Assembly: GCF_003473485.1 (NCBI RefSeq)
Contig: NC_053045.1
Location: forward strand, 45,116,494 to 45,180,493
Source of the DNA: Medicago truncatula
Taxonomy: Eukaryota; Streptophyta; Magnoliopsida; Fabales; Fabaceae
Reading direction: 5' to 3'
DNA length: 64,000 bases
Shown here: piece after piece, positions 21,886 through 35,016 of the stretch
Numbering within the stretch: the stretch's first letter is position 1
Layout: each line of letters opens with the position of its first letter
Position numbers and translations under genes: made by a program
The notes under the pieces: generated by a model
What the model saw: the letters and a program-made list of their open reading frames with translations, nothing else
Database searches by the model: none
What the model was told of the DNA's origin: nothing

Positions 21886-23251
21886 AAGCACCAACACATG
21901 AGATTGAGAACATCAAGTCCTCTTAAGAGAACGCATATTTACCTCGTTATCTTGGAAATGATTTAAGTGGCTTTTGGAAGTTCTAGTACTTTTGCTACAC
22001 TTCTGATTTTCTCCTTCAAACCATCTATGATAAGGTTCCAAGTACATATTCAACAAGGGGAAAAGTGTGAGTATACTTGAGAAATAAGGTCGGGTGTCTC
22101 AAATGAATGAAGGGACTGAAATCTGGATTTTCAGTTTTGGGACAGTACTTCTAGATTTAATCAAAGTTAAACTTCACCACATCATTTAACAAAAAAATAT
22201 GAAATAATTTGTGAATGACTTAGGAAAATTCCAACATTTTAACTAAGAGTAGATAACATACAAATCAAAATTACAAGTAAATAAGTTTTTTAAAGCAATT
22301 CAGAATAGCAAACTACATAAAATCGTATTTTTCCATAACTTTGTACACTCAATTAAAATCATTTAATAGCAAACTTTCTATGCATCAAATTATAAAATGA
22401 GAAGTTCAATAAAATCTTCGGTCTTGCAAGCCTACTTAATTAGGTCATTCTAATGGATCGTGCTAACTAGTGTTCAGAGGACATTGCTTAAATATATATC
22501 TTCAAAATGTAATAAAAACAAATGTCCATATAAAATTATCTGTTTAGACTTTAGGATATTCACTAGCAGTTGCCTATTCTAGTTTATGTATATGTCAAAA
22601 TCAAACTTCAGTAAAATTATTTTTAGCAAGAAAAAAAGACTTCCATTAAAAAAATAAACTAAAGCCATAGTCTAATTTCATCATTCTCAACAACTCAAAG
22701 GAAAATTATATATCAAACACAATAAGGACTACGTACATGCATGTAAGGAAATAGATGATCAAACTCTAACCTTCACTTCAAGCCCCATCAGCAACAAAAT
22801 GGAAAGAGATGAAAAGGTAGAGTTCTTGACAATTTACTTATTGATATATGGAAAACATATGGAAGGTGTAGATGAAGGATTAATGAGGATAATCCTTTAT
22901 ATACAAGAGCTCAAATGAGCTGAAGAAGAAGGTGTGAGTATTTGCTCTTATGCCTGAAATTTTGTGATAAACAAAGATAATGGAGTTTTAGAAATGTTGG
23001 TATGAGTGAGTGATTTGATATATAAAAATATACACCAACATTAATAAGGATGAATCGAGACTTTTGGAGAGAAGTGCAGAGGAAAAAAATAATGATCTAT
23101 TATAATTTCGGTAATCGGGTAAGCCTAAGAAATTGTAAGGTTATTGAATAATGTAGTCACCACACAAGTTTAAAAAGGGGCATAGCTAGCATAATTTTGT
23201 TGGCGAAATTGAGGGAACGTCTAAACAACAATGAATCAATATTTCAGGACC
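21886..23251. other. Gene-free spacer
   Basis: AT-rich with no coding signal on either strand. A T-poor stretch near 22740-22930 could be part of an unannotated transcript leader, but nothing supports it. Confidence 0.4.
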
Positions 23252-23661
23252 ATAAGAGAGACATTACATCTCTATTTAAAATCTTTAAGATTTGAGTGTA
23301 TGAATAAATATATCAAACATTTTGTCAATTCATAATCGACATATGAAACTAATCTCACACACTTGAACCCAACAACTTTTTCATTTTGTATGAATCTCCT
23401 ACATCATATATTTGGTCTAAACACGTTCCACTCTCACTCTCCCGCTAAGTTGAATCAGACAATTTGAAGAAGCGCTAAGAGCAACATTAGACCAAAGCTC
23501 TAATACCAATAAGAGAGGAATGTGTTACATCTTCACAAAATATCTTGAAACATGAAATATATCAAATATCTTATATATCTAATATGGAACACATTCATAG
23601 TCAATTACTTAAAAAAAATCATAGTCAATGTAAGATTAACAACTCATACTTAAATCCAACA
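23252..23661 (-). mobile_element. TRIM-like LTR element (fossil)
   Basis: Two diverged direct repeats of roughly 120-150 bases (about 23252-23374 and 23510-23661) share ATAAGAGAG, a middle block and CCAACAA; on the minus strand each begins TGTTGG. Next to the right repeat the minus strand reads TGGTATTAGAGC, matching the primer-binding site for initiator tRNA-Met. A purine-rich tract precedes the other repeat. The interior is only about 135 bases and codes for nothing, as in terminal-repeat retrotransposons in miniature. The marked divergence of the repeats points to an old insertion. No clean target duplication was found. Confidence 0.6.
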
Positions 23662-24379
23662 ATTCTATTTCGAATATGCAGGAGCATCATCATAATTTAA
23701 TTAAAAAGTATTAAATTGTACAATGTTCTTTAATTAAGGCTATATATAGTTCACTAAGGCTAGGAAGACCAAATGAGAATAGTACATTGATTATAATATC
23801 ATACTCGACATTGTTTGTCTTATCCATATTTTTTATTGGAATGTCTCGTTGAAGTATATTTACAGAGAAGCTAACTCTTGGGATAATTTTCTTGCCAACC
23901 TAGGATTAGAATTGAATTAATAACTCAAATAGTTCTTAAAAAAACACTCATATAATTATGGTATCTTAAAGGAAATGTAATTGATCTTGAGACTTCCATA
24001 TAAACTTGTTTAAGAAAGAAATGTAACTAACAACTATATAAATTTCTCAAACAAAAACTATAAGATTATGCCAATTTTAACTGTATATGTAAACACTTGA
24101 ATTAGAAGAGTAAGGATGTTTTGTCGCATATGTCATGTGAGAGTAAGGCATTAAAGTTTTTTGATTAGATATAAAACGACCATACTTTCTAAAAAAAAAC
24201 AAAGAAAAGACCAACTGCATCATGTCTCTGTTTCCTAACAGTAGTGTGGATAAGAATGGTAGGGTCTCTGCTCCTTCACAATTAGTGTCGCGGGTATGGT
24301 ATGTATGGGAAGAACAGCCTATTACATTATCAATTATCATCAATATATCAATATATGTATCAATTTGTTTACGAGCAAT

Positions 24380-24620
24380 GATATATATTAAGAAATATTT
24401 AAAAATGACATGGTAAAATAATCACTCTTAAATTTTATCAAGAAATTGTCCTGAAATTAATGTTAGTCAATAAAATCTCAGTCTGGCCGGAAATCATTGG
24501 GTGATGGATGTTATGTATTTTTTTTTATTTTTTATGAAAGGTTAATAAATAAGATTGAAATCTAAGGATGATTATTCTGCCATGTCATTCTTAAATCTTT
24601 CTTGATAAAATCATTCTTGA
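24380..24620. repeat. Foldback pair, possible MITE
   Basis: The arm near 24380-24440 (AAAATGACATGGTAAAATAA) is imperfectly inverted near 24555-24615 (TTATTCTGCCATGTCATTCT). No terminal signature or target duplication was recognised. Confidence 0.4.
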
Positions 24621-27600
24621 TATCTAACATTTTCCTTTGGTTATATATTCGAAGAAAATAAATAAATGCTTTAGTTTTACAACAAAATAAGGGAAAACTA
24701 AGGTTTGTTTGATTCTTTTTTGATATAATGGATCTTTTTAAAATTACTTACTATCCAAATAATACTACACATGTCTTATATTTCTTTTTAAAAAAAAAGA
24801 GGTTTAACACACACATTAATAAATACAATTAATAGTATAAATTTATTAAAATATTTTTTTTTACAATTAAAACTATATGTCTGACATAAAAGGCTTTCCC
24901 AATAAATTTATTAACCAATATTCTGCTATTGATTCAATTATTAGTTTCATTGACGATCTAAAAAGTCTAAGTCGTGGAGATATTTTAAAGTATCTATTAT
25001 AGATCAAAGACCCTAATTATAGTGAGTTCGAGAGAAAAATAAATCATTCATCATGAATGAGGATTGATAGTTGTAAGTGATTTCCAATTCCAAAATAATG
25101 GGATGGAATGAGACTCATTGGATTGGAAGGCCCAAAATCAAATATGTGAAGCAAAAATACAGAAATAAGAAAAGCACATCATCAGCTTGAAATTAAACAT
25201 AGTGTTTCTATTTGAGGGGCCCTGGTTCTACTAAAAGTATGCGTTATAGATGCCCTGACTGAGTGCAACCATCGTCGCTAAGCGTCTCTATGGGTGCTAG
25301 GGCGCCTACCAGCCGCCATTCAGAATCTTGCAATTTTGCGATTTTCTCATATATGTCGTTGGGTCCCAATGTTTGTATCTCTTCATAAATTTGATTAATA
25401 TTGTTTCATAAACATCACATGACTCAGAGAAAGTATACAAACTCAAAATGTTGATTAAAAAAATTGATCACGTATGATTGTGACCCTTGTTGCAAGGTTA
25501 TTTTTCATATGTGAAATGGTTGTTCTTGTATTAAAAATGTACATGTTTTTTCACATAAAAAAAAAAATAAAAAATGAATTTAACATTTCTTTTGCTCAAC
25601 TAGTTCTTTGTCATTCAATCATCATTCTCTTCTTTAATGCATGAGTTAAACGTAAAAACCATGATTCGGTGAACTACTATGGAGAGATGTGTTTAGTGTA
25701 TTTGCACAAAGTAAATCAAGGCTACCAAAGTATCATGAGAGAGATCATTTAGTCATTCCACTTGCATCAAATATACATATATTGTTAGGGACTACTGGTA
25801 TTCTAACAATTGTTTCATTTGTGAAAGGGGGCTGAGAGTTGGGTGTTGTTGTTGTTCCTGGCTGGTAGGTAGGCTCCAACTATTTCCCCACGTGCATGTG
25901 CCCATTGGATGTTGGTGATTGGACAAGCATGGTGCATTGATCCTTTCACACTGCAACCTGCAAAACTGGAAGCTACTTCTTCATTTATTCCTTCACACGA
26001 CCCATATTCCAAGTATAATGCACTGTACTCTCGATGTTATGACTTATGAGTTGGGGTGGCAGCAATCATTCTATTCCATTCACACTGCTCAATTATTTGG
26101 ATCGGACCCACCTTTGCTTGTTTCTTAAAATATCCAAAAACACTACTAGTAGTTTTTCTTTATCGGAATGCTACTCACGTCTCAAAAGTACTTGAGTTCA
26201 AATTCAATATTTTATTGGGCACCGACGTAGAAACTTCATTAGTGGATTGTGGTAAAAATAATCCTTCAATCAATATCAATATAATAGATATTTACATACT
26301 TTTGTAATGTTTTTCTTTTTTTATAAGCTAAACTAACTCATCCATACAACGATCAGAATCAAATCTAAAATTCTAAGAAGGAATACATTCTAGAGTTCCA
26401 AATCAACATCAACAGACCAAATTAAAAAGGTTATTTTTTAATCAAATTATTTAGTGATTAGAAAATCCCACCATAAATGTGTAGAAGTAAAAAATTTGAA
26501 GATTCAAACTTAAACCCAGTAAATAACATCATTATTATTAAGTAAAAAAATAACTTCTAATTTTAAAAGTAAATACTACATAATACATGGATGTGTCCAT
26601 ATACACATTGTTGAGCGTCCAATTTCATAATACATGGATGTGTTCGAATTGAGTTTTTTCTTTGTTATAGGATGAAAAAAAATGAGCTTTTATCAATTTG
26701 GATTTTATAATTCGAAAACATAAAAAAAAATAGGGTGCACTACTTGATTTTTTCGGATCCGAACACTCTCTAAACACCCTTTTTCAAGGGAAAAACAGTT
26801 CGGATTATATAATTTGAATTGTATCAGCATAAATTCTAAACATGTTTGTAACATGGATAACCACTTTAAGGACCATATTAATTCTTCTTAATCTCATCAT
26901 TCTGTTTTGGGTCATTGTTAGTTGTTCTTAGTAAAAAATTCGGTTCTCGGGGTACTGATCAGATTGCTCCGAAACTTTTACAGAAAATCAGAAGAAAAAA
27001 AAATCAAGAATCAAGACTCCTTAGAAGGAACTTCTTACGAGACTCCTCCCCTCAAAATCCAAAATTCCAACGTTTAGACCCTTTTTTCATTTTTTTCTAA
27101 TTTAGCATATTCTCAGAAAAATTTAAAAAAATTTGCATTAGTTTTATTTAATTTTTAGATTTTTTTGTGGTATTTTTATGATTTTATTTGAAAGGGTTTT
27201 TTTTTATAATAATTTTTTACTTTGTTTTTTTGGTTGTTTTTAAAAGCAAAATTCAAAATTGTTGAAATGAGAGAGATTCTGATTGTAGATTATAGATAAA
27301 CATATTTCGAATTATAAAATCACAATTAGTGAAAAATTATTTCGGATTTAAAATCCTAAAACCTCATGAGCATTTTCGTAAAAAAAAAAAAAAAAAAAAC
27401 AAAAAACAGGTCGCGCGAGAAAAGGGTAGGGTGAAAAAAGCAATTAAAAAAACACAAGGTACAATTAGTAAAACCCACTTCAATGCGTTCTGCTGACTTT
27501 TATGTTAGATTCACCCCGCAATTTCTGAACTTTGGACTTATTATTCATGCATACAGAGTAAATGAAAGGAAGCAATTTTTTTTAAGAAATCAAGGCAAGA

Positions 27601-27859
27601 TTGCATTTACTCGATAATTAATTGCATTGTATATTTATCAATGATTGCCATTTGCACCACAAACATTCCCCTCCCGCAAGCATCAAAATGATTAATTATC
27701 TGACCAGCTTTTTGTCTTCGCAAGATCTCAAATCAACCTTAAAAAAATACAAGGATGGTTAGCCATACCACAAGAAGTCAATAATGTATTTAAACTATTC
27801 TCTTTTTTTTTTTTTTTTTTTTTTTTACAATATTTAAACTATATATTTTTTTTGTTAAG

Positions 27860-27965
27860 TTGTTTAGTAGCTAAAAATTCACCCATCAAGATGAATAAGT
27901 GAGAAATTTGGGCTTCAAACCCCGAGACCTCTGCATATCGCAATGTCTGTACCTACAAAGTTTAT
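27860..27965 (-). mobile_element. SINE remnant
   Basis: On the minus strand it reads GTACAGACATTGCGATATGC, then CGGGGTTTGAAGCCC and a tail resembling TAGCTACTAAACAACTT, the same order as in the intact copy at 55842. Diverged. Confidence 0.5.
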
Positions 27966-28479
27966 GTTCACGGTGACTTAAATTATAATCTTTAATGATA
28001 ATAATACTCGATCCCTGTCAAAAGTTACTATTGCTTAATATTATATAACAGAAATGTCGTAGGTTATAGTTAATTTTAGTTTGAAAAATAAATTATTAAT
28101 TTCATCCATAAAACATTGTGTTGCTGAAGATCATCCAGATTATACCGTGTGTGGTCCTGAAACATGGAAGATGGATAATTGAAGGGGAGAATTAGGAAAC
28201 CAATATGAATTGAAATAAGGAAGGAAGCACATGAGTTTAATCTTAAAGGATTTCTTGTAATTAAAGCTATCACACCCCCTGCATTCTAGTTGCAGGCGCA
28301 TAGTACACTAGTAGTTGGATTTGGTTGAACCTTACTTGAACCTTTCTTATAGTATTATTTGCAGCATTTTACAAAAACTTTACAAAGAAGACTCAGTTGC
28401 TTATTCTATTTACAATTTTGTCACAAACTTTTACTTAATTTTGGCCTACTACTTAGAGCAACACTAAGGTGATTCAAAA

Positions 28480-30753
28480 TCATATTTTCACTTTGTTTAG
28501 CACAGATTTCCCGTAAAGCTGGTTGTTTCGTTGAAGTTTCATATAATCTATATGTTTCATCCCAACATATGCTGCAGGATTACTTTCATTGTCTAGTAGC
28601 TCGGAAGCTGGTTCAACCACAGTGTCCAAGGATGGCGCAATAACGGTTGCTAATGACATTCTTGTAGCTCCATTGCTCACAGCTGCTCTATGTACTACAC
28701 TTTTGTACTTGCCATTGCTCATAATCTATTGCAAAACAGAATAAAAAGTGTGACACAGACAAGGACACGACACTGACAGTTGATACGTCAACACTTATAA
28801 TAATTTGAAAAACTGGTAATATCGAACTTAGTGACATGTATCAGTAACGTGTTGGTGTCGAACGCTGATACATTTTGGACACTAGACAAATTTTGAGTCT
28901 AAAGTGTCAGTGCTACATAGTTCAAAATCATTGTTAGAAAAAGGAAAGAGAAATGGATAGGTAATAAAGGTTTCTTGTGTACCTCAAGATGATCAGAGAC
29001 GAGGACCAAGAAACAGTTTGAAGTGGAACTGACATTGATCCACTTGCCATTGTGAAGAACTTGAAGGCCACTAACTCCATTCTGGATGAGGAGGTTCAAG
29101 AGGCCATGATCGGAATGTGGGGGCATTCCCATTGCAAGATCAGGTTGAGGACAAGGAGGATAAAGATTTGCTGCCAACATTTGTAAACCAGAATCTAGAT
29201 TCATTGTTTTGTCTATATAGTTGACTTCCAAACCCAAACTTTCTGATATTCCTTTGAGAAGTTCTCTACCTAATTTCCATGTTTTTCTGCTGTACTCTGC
29301 GGATGTTTCCCTACAACCGCACAAAAAAAAGGATAATTTAGAATACAAACCATCATGTCCTAATGGTTACTCTCCCTCCGTCTCAACCCACCTAACTACT
29401 ACTCCACTTACTACAACTAAGGATGGTTTTGTAAATGAAACTTATTTTATCGTTGAAATAAACACAACTAATCATATTCTTAAAGAACCGTGCACAACTC
29501 AAATCAGATACTTATAATGAGACGGATGGAGTAGTACTTAAGTTAACATACTTACAAATTATAATAGCTATTTTATTCATATCAGTAGTCAAAGTGGGAT
29601 CTCCAACTAATCATATCTTAGTCTGGCCTAACAACAATAAAATACATCTAGTAGGACTTGATATTAATTATAGTTATAAACTGTAATATGCAACTGCAAT
29701 TGTGACAACAATTCAAAGGTTTAGGAGTACCCTAGAACTATTAAGGATGTAGAAGCTTGTCAGATTCAACAAACTTCATCTAAAGTCAATTAGGACGGTT
29801 ATGCATCTGTTAGCAGTAGATGTAACTGTTATTAGTTAGTAGTTAGTTAGCTAGCTATTGTGAGCTGCATATATAGCTCAAACAATAATTTTTTTAGCAG
29901 ACTGGTTCATTACCAAATTATACAGTCTATGCAATATGAGATTTGTCTCAATTCTCTCTATACATAAAAACTGCATTGCCATGAAATTTATCGGTGATAT
30001 CAATAATTGCACTGCGATCGCAACCACAGACAGTTTATTTCTTAATACCATCTTAAAAATGTATCTGCATTGCAACCGTAACTATAAGTCTATAACCACA
30101 AACAATTTAGAACTTAAAACTTATGAGCAAAGCAACCTAAGAATCTACAACATGTGGTGATTTAGACTGAGCATATGGTGGATTTAGAGTTGCAAGGAAA
30201 AAGTAAAAGAGAGAATAAGCAAAAACCTGAAGCCAGAAGGTTTATCCGGTGAGTGAAATTTAGGATGAACAATAATTTTAATGAAATCCCTCCAGAACAA
30301 GTTTTTATCCCCTGAAACATTGAAGCTTGTACCATACTTTATTGAATCATCCGTTACTTCCTTATCTGCATACACTTGCTTATCTTCTTCTTTAAGGTTA
30401 AAGAAAGCAAAAACTTGGTCAACCATTTTCTCCATGAGACTCTTTGATACAGAGTGATTGGTTAGTATGAAGAATCCCCACTCCTCACAAGCCTTGCCTA
30501 TATCATGGATGGTTTTGGTCCGTTGATCATGATTACCGTTGATCAGGAGAGAATAATCAATGACTGGGATTGGATCATTGACTTCATCTTGGTCTGCTAC
30601 TATTTCATTTTCATCATGTGGGTTGGTGGTGTATGTGTAGGAGGATGGAATAGAGTTGAAATCTGGTGATTCTGAGAGTGTTTTCACACTTGTGAAAGGA
30701 GTGATTCCATTGTTGGATTTTTGGTTAACTTGAGGAGGAAGTGTTGAAGCCAT
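28480..30753 (-). CDS. 2-oxoglutarate/Fe(II)-dependent dioxygenase
   Basis: Three exons: 30227-30753, 28983-29310 and 28480-28725, with consistent phases and GT...AG borders, giving 366 residues. The N-terminal DIOX_N domain has DPIPVIDYSLL near residue 62 and EEWGFFILTNH near 95. The C-terminal 2OG-Fe(II) domain has the metal ligands HSD in MPPHSDHGLLNLLIQ, a distal histidine in VVHRAAV, and the 2-oxoglutarate-binding RxS in ATRMS. The protein resembles the plant group labelled 2OG-dioxygenase 19-like or flavanone 3-dioxygenase 3-like, soluble oxidases of specialised metabolism; the substrate cannot be told from sequence. Intron 1 holds a Stowaway-like element and intron 2 consists mostly of a hAT-like MITE. 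Confidence 0.92.
28745..28920. mobile_element. hAT-like MITE filling dioxygenase intron 2
   Basis: The right end GTGTCAGTGCTACATAG and the interior TAATAATTTGAAAAA resemble the 150-bp element at 7956 (GTCCGTGCTTCATAG; TAATAATTTGAAAAAA). The left end is eroded. It occupies about 175 of the 257 bases of the intron. Confidence 0.65.
29370..29534. mobile_element. Stowaway-like MITE in dioxygenase intron 1
   Basis: Ends CTCCCTCCGTCTCA and the inverted TGAGACGGATGGAG, about 165 bp, with TA at the right side. The left flank is slightly altered. Confidence 0.7.
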
Positions 30754-32063
30754 TTAGAGTTAATGGATAATGTAAAGAGAAGTGACAAGACATAAATATT
30801 AATAGGCTCTGTTTTGCCTCTTCAAATGAAAAGAAAGATGTATCTCTTTTTGTGTTTTCTTCCTTACTCTGTTATTGTTTATCTGAAACGTGTCTGTCTG
30901 TCAATCAACCTAATCATTATGGATTTGGACAGGGATGGCCGTGAGAGTGGGAGGGAGTTCAGAGCACCGTTTTTTTAGGGGCATGATTTATAAGTAGTTA
31001 ATATTATATTGATATATTTTTATTTAACTCATTAATTCTATTAGAAATATATTTTCAAATGATTTTGATTATTGATGAATCTTTTGCAACAAAAAATGAA
31101 ATAAAAAAGACATTCAAATAATTAAAAGAACACGATTTTATTGATTCGTCCAAGACACCAAAGATCTTAAGACCAACTCTAGATTTGGATTGTGTGTGGT
31201 ATGACCGTGTGCAGTCCATCCACATGTGTACCTTGATTCAAATTTTAATGCAATTTTTTTAAAAAATTTTAAATTTAAATTGTTTGATCTTGATCTTAAT
31301 TTGAATATCCGTACGTAACCGACTCGATGCATTTAGGGATGTGACTATACATATAATAGATCCAACCATTATTCATCTCTTCATTGTTGTGTTCTTGATA
31401 TGTCACATTTTACTCTGCTTATGTTTTTGAAACATGACAATTTGTTTTACCCAAGGATTAATAAGGTAGTAGTTATGTTAATTTTCAAGGATTGAATTTT
31501 GTACTTTCTGCTTAAAACTCATTTAGTGTTCCTTAGCTCACTGAGGTACCTACCTAGTTAGGACTTGGCTTTAAAGCAACCCTTGGATTTTGTTGACATA
31601 TACAATACAACAACAAAAGATAATTCTTGTAGTAACATATTCTTTTTAATTTAAATAGACGCATATTGTCTTGTCTTGTTTATAATTCCAATTAGGGCAA
31701 CATAATTTTTTTTTCCTTTAGTCTATGATAAAAAGAAAAGTGCAAATAGCACACTAAGTGATCAATATGTTTAGACTAATAATCCCCTAAATCCATACAA
31801 GATTCGATTGCATTTAATTCAGCAATTAGCATCCACGCATCACTTATTTGGCCATGGCAACTGAACAAAACATAGCAAGAAATAAGAACATTAATCTTCA
31901 ATTTGTTTAATTTGTGTGCCCTTTTTGCTTTGCTATTATACACTTTATCATAACATTGATTTATTTAATTCATACATAAAACTCTCAAACTCTCATAATC
32001 TTGTTGAGAGTTAAAAATAAATACATGATACTATGCAAGAACTGAGCTGAGACAAGAGGACAA
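30754..32063. other. Spacer between dioxygenase and ATL genes
   Basis: Promoter of the dioxygenase (next to 30754) and 3' flank of the RING gene. No gene seen; A/T-rich. Confidence 0.5.
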
Positions 32064-33146
32064 TCAAAAGCTTCTTGGTGGAGCATTTTTCTTCTTCTGA
32101 CTGCTACTATACAAAGATAGTAGGTGTTTACCATTGAAGGATCTTGACCTATTCATTGAACAAGGAGCACTATGCATATTTACCATATTCCCATTTTCAC
32201 CAACCTTCTTTGAAACAATTTGTTCATTGACTTCCCCTACCTGCTCCCTATTACAATTCCTTTGAGATTCCACTGATAGAAACTTGGAAAGAGCAAGATT
32301 GATCTTAGCAGCAGCAGAAGAATCAAGAGACACTGATCTTCTTGGCTGCATATTTACCATCTCTAAACCTGAACTCCCATCTTCACAGACCCTTCTTCCA
32401 TTTTCCTCAACCTCTTCCCCTGGTTCCTCTTCTCCATTTCTCAACTGAGAAACAACACTATCTCCATTTCCATCACTATTTTCAAAAACTTCAATCTGAG
32501 AACTTTCCACAAAAACATTAGGCTCCATAGATGGAATCCTCAAAGGGTCAACAACAATAGGAGCCCTACACATAGGACAGTTAATGTGTGATCTAAGCCA
32601 AGTATCAATACAAGGTAAATGAAAAGCATGGTTACACTTTGGCAAAAGTCTAAGATTCTCATCTTCTTCAAACTCACTCAAACAAACAGAACAATCTGAT
32701 CCATCAATCAAGCCTTCATCTTTCTTATACTTAACAACAGTGATTGCATTAATAATTGATTGTTGAAGACCAGGAGTTCGAATATACCATATAGGGTGGT
32801 CCACAACAGAACCATCATCATGTTCCTCACCAACAACAAAACCTTGTTCTGTTTGTTGCCTTGTTAACAAGGCTCTTCTTCTTGACCTGTTCCTACGGGA
32901 GAAAAACTTGACATAGAATGCATAGCAGCAAAGAACAAGGAAAATAGCTGCTACAATAGAAAAACTTATGATCAAGTAAGTGGTGGTTTTGTGTTTGGTG
33001 TGATCAGATGGTGTTGGTGGAGGATTGTAGGAATTGCAGAATTTGAGGCAATTAACACAGTTTGAGCTTGTGGCTGTGGTACAATCCTCATCACAGATGC
33101 GTTCACATTCAGATTCAGATAAGAGTTTTCTGTGATGAAGTCCCAT
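32064..33146 (-). CDS. ATL-type RING-H2 E3 ubiquitin ligase
   Basis: An intronless 360-residue ORF. Residues 9-37 form a cysteine-rich N-terminal segment, residues 57-81 a single membrane-spanning helix, and a basic patch (RRNRSRRR) follows. [11 protein letters not shown] near residue 125 is the GLD-like motif of the ATL family. The RING-H2 finger spans residues 152-193: C152, C155, C171, H173, H176, C179, C190 and C193 are all present, and CIDTWLRSH contains the conserved tryptophan used for E2 contact. The long Ser/Asn-rich tail and the cysteine-rich N-terminus recall the ATL51/52/54 branch. It should act as a membrane-bound RING E3; the target is unknown. Confidence 0.93.
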   Translation of the reverse strand: MGLHHRKLLSESECERICDEDCTTATSSNCVNCLKFCNSYNPPPTPSDHTKHKTTTYLIISFSIVAAIFLVLCCYAFYVKFFSRRNRSRRRALLTRQQTEQGFVVGEEHDDGSVVDHPIWYIRTPGLQQSIINAITVVKYKKDEGLIDGSDCSVCLSEFEEDENLRLLPKCNHAFHLPCIDTWLRSHINCPMCRAPIVVDPLRIPSMEPNVFVESSQIEVFENSDGNGDSVVSQLRNGEEEPGEEVEENGRRVCEDGSSGLEMVNMQPRRSVSLDSSAAAKINLALSKFLSVESQRNCNREQVGEVNEQIVSKKVGENGNMVNMHSAPCSMNRSRSFNGKHLLSLYSSSQKKKNAPPRSF

Positions 33147-34299
33147 ATTGAATATGGGTTTGGATGAAGGGAAAGAGGAGAATAATCAATACATGAGGAG
33201 TGGAAGAGGAAGGAGGTAGTAGGTATTGCCGTATTGGATTGGATGAATACTTGGTTTGTTAGGTTCAAAGTTTGACTTCGGGGAACACTATGATTTTTCT
33301 TTTTCTTATTGAGTTAGCTTAAATGTTAATCTTCTAAAATTAATATTTAATTTGACACGAATAAGCTAGTTTTTTTTTTTTTTACCATGGTATTTGTAGA
33401 AAGTTTAATTTAACCGTACTAAATGTTTAAGGATCTAAACATAATTGATAAATTAATTGATAGCGAATGCCTTAGATAATATAATTAAGATTTAAAGTAT
33501 TACATGAAATAAATTGATTATTCAACTAACTAATAAATATGAAATGAAATAAAAGAATTTTAATGATTAAAGATGATAAGTAATAAGTTATAAGACTAAA
33601 TGTTCTTTGAACCAGTATATGAAAAATTATATAAATTTGTTGAAGTGTATGTTTGGTTAGTCATTTTGAATGAATTGAATGTGTAAATTTAATTCTAATT
33701 TAAAGTAAGTCGAAATAAAATATATGTTTTAATATATTCATGTAAAAATGAATTGGCCAATAAAATTGAGGGTTAATGTCAATTCTAAAATCAAAACATT
33801 CAATGTTTAGCTTCAAGTAAAATAATTAATTTTATTTGAGAACAACCAAACATATAAGAAGATCTATATAAAAAGTGAAATCAAACCCACACAAAGAAAA
33901 TACTATAAATTGATTATAAACAAGGGGTTAGGTGTTTCCAAAAGTAGCTTAGATAGCAACAAAAGAATCATCTACGCGTTGCAATCTTGACTTTTAATGT
34001 AGTTTTTGCATTAGATATCCCTTTCATGGCAGCTCAAGTCGGTATATTTGGGCTTACATTACTCCAGCCAACTATCACGACAGACAATGACACTGAAAAA
34101 ACCATCTGAAAAATGCAAAATAATGTGACAATTTTTATTTTTTTTATATATAAATAGTGTGACAAGCGTTAAAAAACCTGCTTTTTTTTTTTTTTTTTTT
34201 TACAAAATAATGATGCTAAAGCCATGTACTACAAGCTCTTATATTTTTAATTACGATAATTATTGTGAATTCGGACTCAAAATAAAACCAATAAAACTA
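33147..34299. other. ATL gene upstream region
   Basis: AT-rich promoter and spacer. 33648-33855 is bounded by inverted TATGTTTGGTT and AACCAAACATA and may be a small MITE. No gene. Confidence 0.45.
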
Positions 34300-35016
34300 T
34301 GTTGTGTGGAGCAATGGGAAGTAGTAACCAATATCAAAGTAACAACAAGCAATAACAACAATAACCAACCTAGATCTAATTTAGGAATAAAGTGAAAAGC
34401 ACAAAACCATAAGTAAAAGATAAAGAGAGAAGAGAAACAAACACGCCAAGAAATGTTTACCTAGTTCGGTCCAACTTGACCTACTATGAGGGAGAGATTG
34501 ATCTCTCCAATCCACTATAAATGAGTTCTTACAAAGAGATATAAAAAGGGTTACAACAAATTTGCTTTAACAAGCTCACAAAGAACACACCCTAATTTCT
34601 ACCATTTTCCCAATCTCACCAATGAACAAGACACTCATTGATTTTCACTCACCCAAGGTGTTTACAAATGTTTTCCAACCCAAGAGAACCTCTCAAGATA
34701 ACCCTAATCAAAGACCCTAAACCCTAAAGTTACCTCCTTTGATTTCTCAAGTTTGTCTCTCTTGAAGCTCTTACTCAAAAATAAACTGAAACGCTTATAT
34801 AGTGTCTTGATACTGTCAAAATCGTGTCACGATTCCTTACGTACGACCCAAGGTACACAAATCTTATCCGAAAATTGTGTCACGATTTCCAAAATCGTGT
34901 TGCGATTTGTCTCCAGTAGTAACATCACATTCTACCTTGAAAATCGCGACACGATTATGAAATCGTGTCCCGATTCTTCACAAACCCAAAATCCAATTTT
35001 GAGTCACATTACAACA
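34300..35016 (-). mobile_element. Probable solo LTR (fossil)
   Basis: On the minus strand a 717-bp segment starts TGTTGT and ends ACAACA, the TG...CA termini of an LTR. It has a TATA-like ACTATATAAGC near 34800 in the expected middle position and several short repeats of AATCGTGTCACGATT type toward its 5' side. No primer-binding site, gag or pol sequence lies next to it, and no partner LTR is in the window, so it is probably a solo LTR of a Ty1-copia or Ty3-like element. Target duplication is not clean. Age cannot be judged without a partner. Confidence 0.5.

Larger units (their letters stand above)
23662..28479. other. Long gene-free region
   Basis: About 4.8 kb of AT-rich DNA without a supported gene. 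It contains a foldback pair (24380-24620), a GC-richer patch (25800-26130), stretches with the legume motif TTCGGATTATATAAT (26800-27380), a long A run near 27380, a T run near 27805 and a minus-strand SINE remnant at 27860-27965. The last 200-400 bases include the probable 3' UTR of the dioxygenase gene. Confidence 0.45.

Noticed and set aside
26800-27380. Recurring TTCGGATTATATAAT-like words suggesting a transposon
   Set aside because: No paired ends or target duplication could be found, so no element is called.
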